64,000 bases of DNA, taken from the NCBI GenBank assembly GCA_944472135.2, contig OX235270.1, positions 118,373,842 through 118,437,841 on the forward strand, read 5' to 3'. Each line of letters opens with the position of its first letter. Within the stretch, counting starts at the first letter, position 1. This stretch comes from Trichobilharzia regenti (taxonomy: Eukaryota; Platyhelminthes; Trematoda; Strigeidida; Schistosomatidae). The translations under genes were made by a program, and so were the position numbers. Below the pieces are notes generated by a model that saw only the letters and a list, made by a program, of their open reading frames with translations, was not told the origin of the DNA and ran no database searches. Shown in pieces: positions 54,179-63,232 of this stretch.

Positions 54179-54506
54179 TGTCAATCACGTCTCATAAACC
54201 GTTAATGCCCAGCTCTCGCTACGCTCGGGCCCACGCTGTTCCTTTGAGTTTCAGAAACGCTTAGTTATAACGGACGAAAAAACCAAAACACCGATCTGCC
54301 GCTTGTTATTTCTTTATTGTTACACCAACATATAAAAGGAATAAACGAAATAAGCAAACTAAGATTTCTGACGATGTTTCACTCTTCTTTCTGAACAGCG
54401 ACCGATGAGACGATGACTGTCGTATTGATGCCTCCGCGAAAATCGGGGAAGTTGATTTTGAGCAAACAACCAAGAATTGATCGTTCAATCTTCAACTCCA
54501 TTGACA
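54179..54506 (-). repeat. 5' LTR (element orientation minus)
   Basis: 328 bp. On minus, the sequence just inside the LTR contains TGGCGGATTCAAAC about 24 nt from the boundary; this is a possible but unproven primer-binding site. Confidence 0.9.
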
Positions 54507-54649
54507 TCCAGTTTTTCCAATGTTCCTCTAAACGATGTCACTTCATGATGAAATTTAGTCACCAACCAAACCAACACTTGAATAGCTTTATTTTATTGGT
54601 GATAAATACAAAAAAGTAAGTCACTTAATTGTTTAATGTGATTTTTCAA

Positions 54650-55235
54650 CAGTTAGATTTTCATCAACAACCAGCATCAGCTAGAAGAATCATTGAAAAC
54701 CAAGGATGAATGAACAACTGTATTCGTTCGATTTTGGGACTTTTCAGCAGTATGCACCCACGGCTTCACCAGGGATCTACCTCGGGTCCTTCAGTTTACG
54801 AGTCCAATACCACTGACCATTCAGCCACTTAGTCCAGAACCCACTGGCTCTAACTCTTTCAACTCATGATATAGTGCTGCCCTCACCAATGCCTTTGATA
54901 AGGATCCACTTTACTTTGACAAGGTGAACCACACTGGTTATGACTTCCCATTGGAACTCCAGAAAAACTATCCAATAACCATCAGTGAGCTGGTGACTGA
55001 TATTCAGATTTTAGGATTTGTGAGAATCTCGGACTAATTTCGGTTGGTAGATTTCCTCAAAAACAAATTTAGAATTCAAGCGACCAAGTGACTGAGTGGT
55101 CAACAGGCTTGGTCTCATAACTTGAAGGTCCCTAGTTCAATCCTTGGTAGGATCGTAGGTCCACACTTCTGAAGAAGCCCAAAACAAGACGAAACAGCAG
55201 TTCAGTACTCCCTGGCTTGCTTCGATCTCCCGGCA
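54650..55235. mobile_element. Diverged SINE-B inverted dimer
   Basis: Minus copy (54650-54995: ribozyme remnant 54700-54770 with core CTGAAAA and GAAT, tRNA-like head, 5' region ATGACTTCCCATTGGAACTC) faces a plus copy (about 55080-55235) with A-box TGACTGAGTGGTC and B-box GTTCAATCCTT, then a ribozyme with intact CTGAAGA core. Divergence from other copies implies an older subfamily. Confidence 0.72.
55162..55208 (+). ncRNA. Hammerhead of diverged SINE-B
   Basis: Core CTGAAGA (55169-55175), weak stem II, GAAA (55191-55194), near-palindromic stem III ACAGCAGT, cleavage triplet TTC. Core bases are intact; helix II is poor. Confidence 0.6.
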
Positions 55236-55539
55236 AAGTTAAACTTTAAGTACCAGTAACTACTAACAGACTAATGACCTTGAACGCACCAACCACATGA
55301 TAAAGGCTACTTTTGCGTATAAAATAAATGTATTCATGAAAACGTTTCTCCGATTTAAGAGAGAGTGAAATCAGCCAAGTTAAACTCTGATCACCAGTCA
55401 CCTTGAAACGCTCAGTGACAAAGTTAATCAAACCTAATAAATAATATTGTAATCAAAAAAAATATTATGCTTAATGAAGTGTTGTGTTGTTAAATGAGAT
55501 AACTGGCATCTTCCAGTTTAGCTTTTGGTTAAGATTGGG

Positions 55540-55682
55540 TAAGGTTTAGGCTAAGGACAGGTTAAGGTTAGGTTAACATACTAAGGAGGTTTGGAGTTAG
55601 ATTAGGGTTGGTTTAGGGTTACATTCACATTACGGTTAGGTTAAGGAAAGATTAGAGTTATTGTTAGGGTTAGAAGACCTAG
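55540..55682 (+). repeat. Interstitial degenerate TTAGGG-like tract
   Basis: Many GTTAGGTT, TTAGGGTT and TTAAGGTTAGG units over about 140 bp, none in long perfect runs. TTAGGG is the telomere repeat known for schistosomes. It lies directly upstream of RTE copy D. Confidence 0.75.
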
Positions 55683-55714
55683 ATAATTGTATGCATAGAA
55701 TTTGGTTGAATTAC

Positions 55715-57092
55715 TCTGTTGATGTGGAAGGTGCCAACTACCAACTAGAGCGACAATAATCTATTCTGGTCACCTAGAAGACAACCACGAGCACACCGAG
55801 GGAGTGGCCATCATGGCGTCACCAACACCAGCCAAAGCTCTCATGCAGTGGGAACCAATCTCCTCCAGGATAATAACAGCCAGGTTCAACTCAAAAGGCA
55901 GGAAGGAAAGTTACAGTCATTCAATGTCAATGCTATGCGCCTACAAACGTCTCAGAAGAAAAGAAGCAGGAGGCGTTCTACAGACAACTACAAACAATAA
56001 TGGACAACGTCCAGAATGGCGATATCAAAATCCTGATGGGTGATATGAATCCGAAGCTGGGAGGAGACAACACAGGAAGAGAACTCACCATGGGTCGGGA
56101 GGCCCTCAGCGAAATGAACGACAATGGTGAACTCTTCTCAGAATTCTGCGCCTTCAATGATTTGGTGATTGGTGGTAGTGTGTTCAAACACAAGGATATA
56201 CACAAGGCCAGAGACATGGATTTCAACAGATGGAAAAACCAAAAACCAAATAGACTTCATCTCAATTTCAAGAAAGTGGAGACCGAGCCTACTGGATACA
56301 AGATCGAGAAGAGGAGCAGATGTGGGTTCAGACCACTGTCTAGTAGGATAGCTGGAGATAGGCCACAATGTAAGTTCAACACTCAATTACTGAAGGACAC
56401 AACCACAAAAGACACTTTCACTGCAACTGTCAGAGCAAAGCAGGAAACACTACGCGACATCACTGAGGAATCATGCCTGGAAGAACATTGGAACTCTCTG
56501 AAGGTGATTTTCAACGAAACGTGTTCAACGGTTCTAGGAAGAAAGAAGTGACAAGACAAGGAATGGCTGTCAACGGACACTCGGAAGCCAGTAGAAGAGA
56601 GGAGAATGGTGAAAGAGAAAATGATTCAATGCAAGGACGGACAGGAGAAGGGGATGCTGAGCTCAACTTACACAAACAGCACTGAATAAAGAAGTGAAGA
56701 AGAGTGCTAGGAAGGACAAAAGACGATTCTACGACAACCTGGCCACTGAAGCTGAGAGGGCAGCACGCCAAAGGGACCTGAGGACATTATATCAGATAAC
56801 CAAATCTCTATCCGGGAAGAGATGAACACGAGTGAGACCTATAAAAGACAGCCGAGGAAACCTAGTTGCCAAGGAAGAAAGACAGATTAAACAATGGGAG
56901 GATCACTTCAAAGGACTCTTGAACCGACCATCACCTGCAACCCGTCCAGAAATACCAACAACAGCGCGCACACAACTGCAATTTGACACCAATCCTCCAC
57001 CGAGAGCTGAAGTCTTGAATGCAATCAATCTTCTGAAAGCTGTAAAAGCAGCCGGGCCAGATGGAATACCCCCTGAAGCACTAAATAATAAT
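55715..57092 (+). mobile_element. RTE-like element, copy D (endonuclease to RT fingers, 3'-truncated)
   Basis: Plus-strand match to the complement of 33660-35000. It starts in the endonuclease (YSGHLEDNHEHTEGVAIM near 55770) and runs through ALMQWEPISSRI, the connector and into RT fingers (ALNAINLLKAVKAAGPDGIPPE near 57010-57080). It breaks there and joins the 57105 repeat. Several shifts and stops. Lack of a 3' end is unusual for target-primed insertion and points to a later deletion. Confidence 0.82.
56000..56551 (+). pseudogene. RTE-like element copy D: endonuclease fragment
   Basis: 183-residue frame with IKILMGDMNPKLGGDN (Ala to Pro in the GDMN motif region), FNDLVIGGSVFKHKDIHK, then out-of-frame connector, RIAGDRPQCKFNTQLLKD and ETCSTVLGRKK. 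The N-terminal half of the domain is in another frame (55804-56043). Clearly a dead copy of the protein at 34499-35209. Confidence 0.8.
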
Positions 57093-57104
57093 AAAACAAT
57101 ACCA

Positions 57105-57275
57105 ACAGTGGTGTGAACACGGGCAGTAATTTTGCTCGAAATATTACGAATAACAAAACTTATCATTGTGTGTAAACTATTGAAATATAATTATACTTTA
57201 TTTAACTGCTACAGAAACTTCAAGCTAATAGCTTGAATCCCTATGTTCCACCGGGAAACGTGAAGGAAAAATTAT
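57105..57275 (+). repeat. Repeat shared with 22172-22280 plus RTE-like 3' end
   Basis: GGTGTGAACACGGGCAGTAA ... TTGAAATATAATT, then GCTACAGAAACTTCAAGC, CCTATGTTCCACCGGG and an (ATT)n tail. CTACAGAAACTTCAA also occurs in the complement of the copy C 5' UTR. Probably a short, internally deleted RTE-related element. Confidence 0.6.
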
Positions 57276-57680
57276 TATTATAAATTCGCCTTTGTCATGT
57301 GGTTGGTGCGTCCATGGTCGTAAGTCCGTTAATAGTTACTGGTGCTAAAAGTTTAACTTTGCCACTGGCGAAAATCTGACAACTGAAATTAATTCAAAAT
57401 CACTACATTTTTTTAAAATCTGAAGAATGTCAACATATCGTATATTCTCAGTGGGTATATACACTTTATATCAATTTTAATGGCAGTTAAAACCGACGGA
57501 CTATCATACCCTCTCATACTTGTAGACCAATACAAGTCCTGATGCAGAACCTTGATTTCAGCTTACTGGCTAATGTATTCTAACAGTCATAGATTTATAA
57601 CTGCAGATCCTGAAGAAAGAGTTATGCAAAACAGTTTTTCTCTGTAAATATTCTTCTTTTGTTGAATAACAAGTAGCTTT
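57276..57680. other. Unassigned spacer
   Basis: No gene recognised. Confidence 0.4.
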
Positions 57681-58035
57681 CAAGAGTTGGTTTGTAAGGA
57701 TTGAATTTGTTTATTTTACGAGTTTCACCACGGAGTGATATCAGTTAGAGAAGCATTGAAAACCAACAAGGAGTACTGGACAGCTGTTTCATTATACTCT
57801 GAGAATCATCGGCAGTACGTACTTACCTACAAGTTTCGAAGCTAGGACCTTCCGGTTACAAGGCAAGCCCGAATACCACTCAGCTAGTGGGACCCGATTG
57901 AATGGCCAACCCATTAATTTCCAGCTCCTACCAATTCGTGATTCTCATACTAGGATGAAACAGCTGTCCAGAACTCCCCGGTTTTCATTTGTTCTCTAAC
58001 CGATATCAATCCATGGTCAAACTCGTAAAAACAAG
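57681..58035. mobile_element. SINE-B inverted dimer
   Basis: Minus copy (57681-57940) with ribozyme 57773-57818 (complement core CCGATGA, GAAA, ACAGCTGT, GTC), tRNA-like head (complement of GGTTTCGAAGC and CTAGTGGGACCC) and short 5' region. It faces a plus part (57942-58035) that resumes inside the ribozyme (GATTCTCATACTAGGATGAA, ACAGCTGTCCAG) and runs to the 3' end. As at 43 kb and 37 kb, the joint is near the ribozyme. Confidence 0.78.
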
Positions 58036-58815
58036 TATCTTTATTGTGTATCTTTTTTGCGTTAAAATTTTGACACAAAGATGAATGAGTATATTAAAGT
58101 AGAATAATATTGGTTTAGGAGATTATGAATCACAAATTGATTAGAAGTATCAGGTCAATAGATAAAGGTCAATACAAAGTACAATAGACTTTAGTGAATG
58201 AATATATAAAAACAAAAAGTACATTCGGAAATGAGAAATATGAATACGTGAATTGGTCAGGTCATATACAGTAAAGGGGGTGAATAAGATGATTGAATCA
58301 TCATCGTAGAGAAATAAAATCAAACGAAATGAAACGCCATTGAATCAAGAAAAAATAAAGATTTGTGAATTGCATGGTAAAATTAGGATATTGATAACTA
58401 AAGAGATTTCAGAATTCAATTTTGCACACAAAGTTCTAGCTTAATATTATTTATTGTCAACGCTTTCGCTAAGCAGTGAGCAAGTGCACTCGAGCATCTG
58501 TGGACTAATTTCCTCAGCTCTTCCAAATACCCTTGAAAGGTGCATCACAGACTGTATATTATGATATAGGCGAATTAATGGTTCTACACTTTTCTTACCT
58601 CAACCAATCTTGGAGATACTGTCGGATGCGAGGAAATATGTTTCTCCACTACAGTCTTTCATACTTAGTTGCACAATAGCAAGGGAACATATAAATGTAC
58701 ATGGATTGGATGGTCAAGACAACATTTCTGTAACATTAAGTTGAAACAGTAGGCAGCCATTTCGATTAGATTATTCGTAAAGAAGTGACACAATAGTCAG
58801 AAATAACACTGAAAG
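58036..58815. other. Unassigned spacer
   Basis: No gene recognised. Confidence 0.4.
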
Positions 58816-58975
58816 TAAAAGAATGTTCGCCAACCAGGTACCTGTTCTTAGTTCGATTCCCTGTCAATGCACTTCTAAATCTCACTTAGCTGGCAGTAAG
58901 CCCGGTTAAGAAGGTAGAATGGTCGTGAGATGAGCAACTCCACTTAGGAGTTTAATAACTGCCATCCTTCAATTA
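58816..58975 (+). repeat. tRNA-Gly-like SINE
   Basis: AGAATGTTCGCCAACCAGG, TTAGTTCGATTCCCTG (B-box), then AGCTGGCAGTAAGCCCGGTT. Related to 23185 and 42065. Ends directly before the PLE. Confidence 0.62.
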
Positions 58976-58983
58976 AATTCATA

Positions 58984-59349
58984 ATGGAAGTTAAAAATGA
59001 ATCAAAGATTCCATTCCTAGGCGTCGAATTGACAAGAAGAGATGACGGAACTCTGAAAAGATCTATCTATAGAAAAACAACATGGAATGGCCAACTGACA
59101 AACTTCTACAGTTGGATACCTATCAGCCGTGAAATAGCTCTCATCATGTCGCTAGCCCACACTACCAGAAGAATTTGTAGCGATGACTGTTTAGAAGAAG
59201 AGCTCCTATTTCTCAAAAGCGTCCTGGTTCAAATGGATACCCACCACGTTTCGCGGAGAAGAACAGAAAACCAAGGCCAAAAAGAGAAGAATACACTTCA
59301 GTGCAAAAGAAAACACTTTATTCGAATCTGGAATTCAGGGGAGACCTAG
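58984..59349 (+). CDS. Penelope-like element: RT C-terminal (thumb) part
   Basis: 121-residue frame. KIPFLGVELTRRDDGTLKRSIYRKTT is the typical PLE run (FLDV..R..G.l..svYRKpT), followed by WNGQLTNFYSWIPISREIALI and LAHTTRRICS. These follow the palm in PLE RTs; the catalytic YADD-type motif is upstream of the truncation. After about residue 105 the frame leaves the conserved path; the GIY-YIG frame takes over from 59301, so a frameshift lies near 59290. Confidence 0.85.
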   Translation: MEVKNESKIPFLGVELTRRDDGTLKRSIYRKTTWNGQLTNFYSWIPISREIALIMSLAHTTRRICSDDCLEEELLFLKSVLVQMDTHHVSRRRTENQGQKEKNTLQCKRKHFIRIWNSGET

Positions 59350-59801
59350 CAGCAGATATCCTTAAAAGGAGAATCTCCAATTCCCTGAAGAAGACTTTTC
59401 CTGCAGCAACTCCAAGAGTGATATTCTCTAGCCACTCATTACTTTCGAGAAACAGGAAAGACAGACTTCCGCGTATGAACACTTCAATGTGCATATATCA
59501 GTTCGCCTGCTCTTGCAGAGCTAGGTACATAGGTCGTTCTATGCGGGTCTTATCAAAACGTGTTGGAGAACATCATCCAGCATGGCTGCAAAGAGGAGGC
59601 ACTGCTTCAATCAGAAACGCAATAACTGAACACCTCGTCAATACCTGTCACAGAGTCTCAACTGACTCATCATTTAGATTTATTTACAAAGTAAACAAAA
59701 ATCTACCAAAGGCGGTGTATTTTAGACTTCTTTGTACTGCGGAAGCTCTCACTATATGCATCGAAAAGCCGGAGCTATATATTCAAAAGAAACTAGTCTA
59801 G
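59301..59801 (+). CDS. Penelope-like element: GIY-YIG endonuclease
   Basis: 166 residues. DILKRRISNSLKKTFPAATP and FSSHSLLSRNRKDRLP are the linker; MCIYQFACSCRARYIGRSMR (63-82) holds the GIY-like CIYQF and the YIG motif; LSKRVGEHHPAWL (84-96) gives the conserved Arg and EH.P.WL. The C-terminus has RNAITEHLVNTCH, STDSSFRFIYKV, AEALTICIEKPELYIQKKLV. The nuclease core looks intact, and the stop lies just before the usual LPW. Start Met is arbitrary. Confidence 0.87.
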   Translation: MQKKTLYSNLEFRGDLAADILKRRISNSLKKTFPAATPRVIFSSHSLLSRNRKDRLPRMNTSMCIYQFACSCRARYIGRSMRVLSKRVGEHHPAWLQRGGTASIRNAITEHLVNTCHRVSTDSSFRFIYKVNKNLPKAVYFRLLCTAEALTICIEKPELYIQKKLV

Positions 59802-59929
59802 CCTTTACAACTACCATGGACCTAGTTCGGTATGTTCCCTTATCCTTCAATTTCTGTTGTTATTTTGTTTATCTGTGTGTGTAATTTTCTCTCTTTATCT
59901 TCATTCAATTCATCCCATTTTTTTTCAGT

Positions 59930-60345
59930 TGTGAAATCAATTATTTTAACTTTGTTTCTATGCTCCTTGTAGTCACACTTGTAATCCGTTTAGAATAACC
60001 ATTCTACAATTATATTCTAATTCTGTGTAATTTTTTTGTTTCTATGCCTCTTGTAATCTATATTCACACCTCCTAACTTATATTTCAAGTTAAAAATTTT
60101 GATTTCAATTTGTTTCCACGCTCATTTTGTTCACACCCGTAATTCGTTCTTTCCCTGCGTCTCTAGGCCTCTTGTAATTCATATCAAGGTGAAAATAGCT
60201 ATCACATTTTATTCGCCTTTAAAATTAATTCTCCAGTTATCAAATATTAATTTTTGCATACGTTGTAACTGTTTTCTAATCCTATGCAAACTTGTCTCTA
60301 AGCCCCTTGTTATCGTACCTTCAAACTTTCATATCAAGTTGAAAA
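59930..60345 (+). repeat. Degenerate tandem repeats after the PLE
   Basis: Recurring phrase TTTCTATGC(C/T)CCTTGTAAT-like near 59956, 60041, 60165 and 60296, alternating with ATATCAAGTTGAAAATTAT-like near 60083, 60180 and 60331. Spacing is uneven (about 85-130 bp), so an old, decayed array, probably the PLE 3' region. Confidence 0.6.
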
Positions 60346-62137
60346 TTATTGTCACCTTCGTTACTATGTGGAATTAAACAAATAACAATTGTGTCCATGT
60401 AAACTAATTTATATAAATGCGATTGTACAGCTTTTGAGAATGAAATCGCCGAAAGATATCTTGGCTGAACTTTTTGTTCTTTTCATTAAGAACAGCCACA
60501 TCACTGCTGAAATTCGAAAGCTCACGTTTGAAGACCTATGTTTCAACAAAATGAGGGAAAATAATACACTAAGGGTATTTGGCGCTTCACTGTCTGAAGC
60601 TGACTCAGTTCTCTTCACAACTGTATTCCTCTGTATCCTACTTCTTCTAAAGGATTCTTAAATAGTTATCGTTGCTTTTTCTGAAGATTTAACAGCACAT
60701 ACTACTTATATTCGTTGTTACAAGTAGTGTGCCTCAAACTACCATTACTAATAAGAATAATAACAGCACCAGTACCAGTGATAATAAAAATAATAGTATC
60801 ATTCCTACAACGACTGCTAATATTAATAGTAATATATTGTTATTACTTAACGGCATTGTCAATTATATTTCTTAATAAAATAGTTATGAGCATGTATACG
60901 CACACTTATGCGTCATGTGTAAGCGCACATGTTCATGTATTCTTTTTTCAAACAAATAAAGAAAAAAAATCAATACCTTTATAAATGCAATCATGGGAAG
61001 TAATAACTATGCACCAGCCAGGTAATGTAACCAATGAACCAATGTTTTAAAATATTATAATGTTAACTCCATTACAATATCTATGATAGGCGGTAAGAAA
61101 GGTTTTTAAAAGTGTACAACATTAGACAACAAAAGTTGTTAGTGTGAAAAGAAAAACTAATGCAGAGAGCTATTGACTTTTTACTAGTGGTTCTCCATCG
61201 TTGATTATTATTAATCCTGACTGAAACGACTGATAACGATTGGTAATATATTGCCTTCCTGAATACCTTGAAATCCATTTGTACATCGTAAGTAATGATG
61301 ATGATAATAATAATAATGGTAATAGCTTTATTATACACAATATGTTGACAAATGATACAGGATTCTTTGTATAGGATCTACAGGAAAAGTACCAACTGAA
61401 ACTATAGTCTCATATGAAACAAGATCTAATCCTCCACAACAATTTTTATTTATTTCCCTTGAAAAGTGCACATAAGAAACTCATCAAAAAGTTATCATGA
61501 TTTCATGCAGTGATTAAAAGACGTATTTGAATGATTAGAATGAATAGTTTACTCACCATACTGAATGAAAATTTAAGTAGTCTAGTGATTTAAGCAGGCT
61601 GCCAGTATGTTCATGTCTCATCTGCAATACCATCACAATACAACATGAGTGAAAATTCAGCTGACAAGTCACAAGGAGGAAAAAATCTCAAATATTGAAT
61701 CTCGTTGTCACTGTACAAATAGTACTAGATTGAACTAGTTGAAATAAGCGGCCGAAGACATGTAATGGATGAAAATCAGAGCTGAAATGAAATAAGAGTT
61801 GTTGCAGGGCTCAGACCGGTAGCCGTCAAATCAATAACTCTGAACTCTATCTTCTGAGCGACAACCTCCTATTGCTGACCAGAACATCATTTCACTCCTA
61901 GTCATCACCCATTAAATGAGTGGCTGTCTGTCAAACCAACGGTATTTCAGATAGTTTTATTATCGCAAATATCATACTCCGATCCCCTTACTTTCTTGAA
62001 GAATGTGGTTATTTTTCAGTGGAATTTAGAAGGAAGCTTTTATCACTACAAAACTGGAAAAAAGGGAAAAAATCTGAAATCTGATTAGGAGAAAAATCGC
62101 ACTCAAATGGAAGTCTCTAAGTTATGATGGTAGACAT
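60346..62137. other. Long spacer without supported gene
   Basis: A 90-codon plus frame (60389-60661; SPKDILAELFVLFIKN ... FTTVFLCILLLL) has a hydrophobic end but no domain and an overlapping antisense frame; I do not call it. (AAT)n near 61301-61320. A tRNA-like phrase near 61815-61860 is unsupported. Confidence 0.45.
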
Positions 62138-62195
62138 TATTATTATTTCCTTTAATTTCTGGAGGAACATAGGGCTTCAGCCACCCAAGTCTCCA

Positions 62196-62648
62196 TTACG
62201 TTCGGTCCTCTGCCAACGTTTTCACCCCGCTCCAAGTCTCCCCACATGCTTTCATCTCCTCTTCACATGACCTCCTCCATGTCACCTTCGCACTGACGAC
62301 CAACTTGTCGCTTCCCTTTCGAGTTCCACTCGGGGCTTGTCTAGTGATGTCACTTGATGGTTTTCTCAGAGTATGGCCAATCCATCGCCATTTCTTTCTG
62401 CTTATTTGTTGCACAATCGGTTCCTGGTTGGTTAGCCCCCAGAGAGCCCTATTGCTGAATTATTATGGCCATCTCATCTTGAGTGGTGTTAAGCAAAGAC
62501 AACTGTTAATGAAAGTCCTTAGTTTGTTCGAAGTGCCCTTCGTGACGCGGCGCCAAGTCTCTGATCCGTATAGTAGCACTGACTTCACATCCCAGTTGAA
62601 AATTCGGATCTTATTTTCATTTTCATGATGAGTGCTGCTGATCTCCAC
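62196..62648 (-). pseudogene. RTE-like element copy E: C-terminal part
   Basis: Two frames: 62463-62648 (KIRIFNWDVKSVLLYGSETW, NKLRTFINSCL) and 62196-62414 (QQISRKKWRWIGHTLRKPSS, TWRRSCEEEMKACGETWSG). These are the conserved end of RTE RT proteins. A shift near 62440 separates them. Confidence 0.82.
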
Positions 62649-62788
62649 ACAGACTTGAGAGTAATGAGAGCTTGTCTTGCTTTCCCGATCCTCACTTTGA
62701 TATCCTCGTCAGTTCGGTTCGCCTATCGTTGAAACGGTGCTTCCCAGGTAGGTGGGTAAAGAAGGTTGTTTCTTCAGGTTCCTCCCAT

Positions 62789-63232
62789 TTATGCTGGCTG
62801 GTTGTCTGTTGTTGTTGATGTCGGCGTTGGCCAGGAATCTTCATCACCTCTGTTTTCTCTATGTTCACCTTTAGTTCTATTTTCTCTGGAATCTTCTTCT
62901 CCCAACTTGTTACTTTTCACTTGCATATCTTCCAGTTTGTAGGAAATCACACATATATCATCGGCGAAGTCCATATCCTCGAAATATTTGTGTGATTCCA
63001 TTTTATGCCTGTTTCCTGGCTGCCCGCTGTCTGTCACATCATCCAGTCTACCACAATCACGAAAATCATTGGAGATAATAGGCAGCCAGTTTGTTTTACT
63101 CCCGTCTTTACTTCGAAGGATTCTGTGAGTTTCCTGTTTTGGATTACTTGGCATGCAGCACAGTCGTACAAATGTTGGATGAGATGTATAATTGTCGGTG
63201 GCACCCCTTAGTAGTAGAGGAGTAGTTGCCAA
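62789..63232 (-). CDS. RTE-like element copy E: RT palm with ADD motif
   Basis: 147 residues. The first half is partly out of frame (the in-frame motif B is disrupted). Then EDMDFADDICVISYKLEDMQ carries the catalytic Asp pair, followed by KSNKLGEEDSRENRTKGEHR and a TPTSTTTDNQ stretch from a (CAA)-type tract. The ADDI motif is intact here but the polyprotein is broken. Confidence 0.8.
   Translation of the reverse strand: MATTPLLLRGATDNYTSHPTFVRLCCMPSNPKQETHRILRSKDGSKTNWLPIISNDFRDCGRLDDVTDSGQPGNRHKMESHKYFEDMDFADDICVISYKLEDMQVKSNKLGEEDSRENRTKGEHRENRGDEDSWPTPTSTTTDNQPA

Larger units (their letters stand above)
50601..54506 (-). mobile_element. BEL/Pao-like LTR element with Gag only, 5-bp target duplication
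   Basis: LTRs at 50601-50931 and 54179-54506 begin TGTCAAT and end ATTGACA. TCCAG flanks both sides (50596-50600, 54507-54511), a 5-bp duplication. The minus-strand internal region has a Gag frame (53102-54034) and a second frame (52080-53138). 50932-52080 contains no recognised frame but a tandem repeat. No protease, reverse transcriptase, RNase H or integrase motif is visible in 3.25 kb, so the element is non-autonomous. The LTRs are nearly identical, implying a young insertion. Confidence 0.88.
49968..54590. mobile_element. SINE-B inverted dimer, split by the LTR element
   Basis: A minus copy (49968-50325) carries ribozyme 50027-50075 (core ATGAAGA, stem II GTCA/TGAC, GAAA, ACAGCTGT, GTC), tRNA-like head and 5' region. 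A plus copy follows (about 50345-50600) with tRNA-like head and ribozyme 50545-50596. It is interrupted right after the cleavage region by the LTR element at 50601-54506 and resumes at 54507 (CCAGTTTTTCCAATGTTCCT) to about 54590. A short minus 3'-end piece lies at 50345-50378. Confidence 0.82.
58984..59815 (+). mobile_element. Penelope-like element, 5'-truncated copy
   Basis: Carries the C-terminal end of the PLE reverse transcriptase and the complete GIY-YIG endonuclease, in two frames. It starts after the RT catalytic motif. It is followed by a 3' region with degenerate repeats (59930-60345). Less decayed than the other PLE pieces and a different family from 46355. Confidence 0.85.

Noticed and set aside
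55540..55682. True chromosome end
   Set aside because: The repeats are degenerate and unique sequence continues on both sides.
60389..60661. 90-codon frame with hydrophobic C-terminus
   Set aside because: No domain, no start context, an equally long antisense frame, and AT-rich surroundings. A host exon cannot be excluded without transcript data.
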